Below, one piece after another: positions 63,610 to 64,000 of a stretch of 64,000 bases of DNA. Under the pieces are notes generated by a model, which was not told the DNA's origin, ran no database searches, and worked only from the letters and a program-made list of their open reading frames with translations. Position 1 is the first letter of the stretch. Every line of letters starts with the position of its first letter. The position numbers and the translations under genes were made by a program. The stretch is from NCBI GenBank assembly GCA_002101905.1, contig LQPU01000021.1, forward strand, positions 1 to 64,000, given 5' to 3'. Source of the stretch: Mycobacterium shimoidei. GTDB taxonomy: Bacteria; Actinomycetota; Actinomycetes; Mycobacteriales; Mycobacteriaceae.

Positions 63610-64000
63610 TCATTCCATTCGCGAGTCGACCCGGCCAAGGGGCAACACCTCGACGGCATATCGGCCCGGGGTCACCAACGAGGCCAGCGCACCCAGGACC
63701 ATCATCACCGCGGCCACGATGAAAACGACCGTCAACCCGGTGTGAAACGGCGCGGACAACAGCATCGGGAAGAACGTGTGCCCGGTGAGCACATCGGCGG
63801 CGACACCCGGATCCCGCAGCGCCCCCGACGGTCCGAGCAGCTCGGCGATCGGGTTGTAGCCGAGGAACGCCGCGAAAAGGCTGCCGACCGGCGGGGTGTG
63901 CGCCACCTGGTTGGCCACCGAGGCATCCACCCCCTGCTCCTGCAGCCCGGCGCTCATCGCGCCCGGTAGCGAGTTGGCCAGGCCGACAACCATCAACGAG
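63610..64000 (-). CDS. C-terminal end of an MFS (EmrB/QacA-like) transporter, cut by the window edge
   Basis: About 130 residues of the C-terminus are visible: a helix start (VVGLANSLPGAMSAGLQEQG), a loop with GSLFAAFLGYNPIAELLGP and HTFFPMLLSAPFHTGLTVVF, a last helix (VFIVAAVMMVLGALASLV) and a short tail. The long loop before the last helix and the final-helix arrangement fit 14-TM DHA2 drug exporters. The gene extends past position 64000. It is the upstream member of the ANTAR/STAS/kinase strand run. Confidence 0.75.
   Translation of the reverse strand, partial: SLMVVGLANSLPGAMSAGLQEQGVDASVANQVAHTPPVGSLFAAFLGYNPIAELLGPSGALRDPGVAADVLTGHTFFPMLLSAPFHTGLTVVFIVAAVMMVLGALASLVTPGRYAVEVLPLGRVDSRME

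Overview
The window is high-GC mycobacterial chromosome. Its gene order is that of the Mycobacterium tuberculosis segment Rv0470c down to Rv0424c, read in inverted orientation: mycolate cyclopropane synthase genes, fadB2, icl, ramB, lpdC, groEL2, moeA2-psd-pssA, a CDC48-type ATPase, sodC, virR, def, xthA and ctpH. MIRU-type repeats, mycolic-acid and PE-PPE-domain genes, and CIRCE-controlled groEL2 all point to a Mycobacterium outside the M. tuberculosis complex. Species was not determined; the synteny comparison is from memory, not a search.

Left third (1-17.6 kb): a KasB-like ketosynthase that lacks its catalytic Cys and its C-terminus; a CmaA2-like cyclopropane synthase convergent with umaA; fadB2; icl; an acyl-ACP thioesterase; and ramB, the probable icl regulator. 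The motif TGCGAA recurs upstream of icl and inside the ramB promoter. Then come an AhpD-like protein, a small membrane protein whose start lies in a MIRU-like repeat, lpdC, three small syntenic genes, an aldehyde dehydrogenase, an orphan fatty-acyl-AMP ligase and an S9 peptidase.

Middle (17.6-45 kb): a 38-codon membrane microprotein behind three 11-bp phased direct repeats, next to an orphan PrrB-like histidine kinase; an FAD oxidoreductase; a secreted PE-PPE-domain hydrolase; echA2; and several catabolic enzymes. A DUF559 nuclease gene bounded at both ends by matching ~60-bp palindromes follows. After it come groEL2 (two CIRCE boxes, a perfect 18-bp-arm terminator), a cupin-gene remnant, a helicase and a pair of bacterial-PH membrane proteins. 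A likely operon runs SDR-moeA2-(tandem MIRU)-psd-pssA-AAA ATPase. Then TetR/SRPBCC, a LON-domain protein, a GCS2-family ligase, sodC, virR, a DUF3263 protein, def, a GNAT protein and xthA.

Right end (48-64 kb): a tandem duplication of a two-gene module, each copy a small membrane protein with a basic tail followed by a giant CtpH-type P-type ATPase. An Rv0424c-like protein with a related WPV membrane motif follows. The last block, on the minus strand, is an MFS transporter end, a PAS-ANTAR protein, a STAS protein, a 1288-residue PAS-GAF-histidine kinase-receiver-GAF-PP2C-anti-sigma-kinase polypeptide and a second STAS protein. Three of its junctions overlap or nearly abut, so it reads as one signalling operon. 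It joins two-component and partner-switching logic in a single protein and is the most unusual system here. No tRNA, rRNA, CRISPR array or transposase gene was seen.
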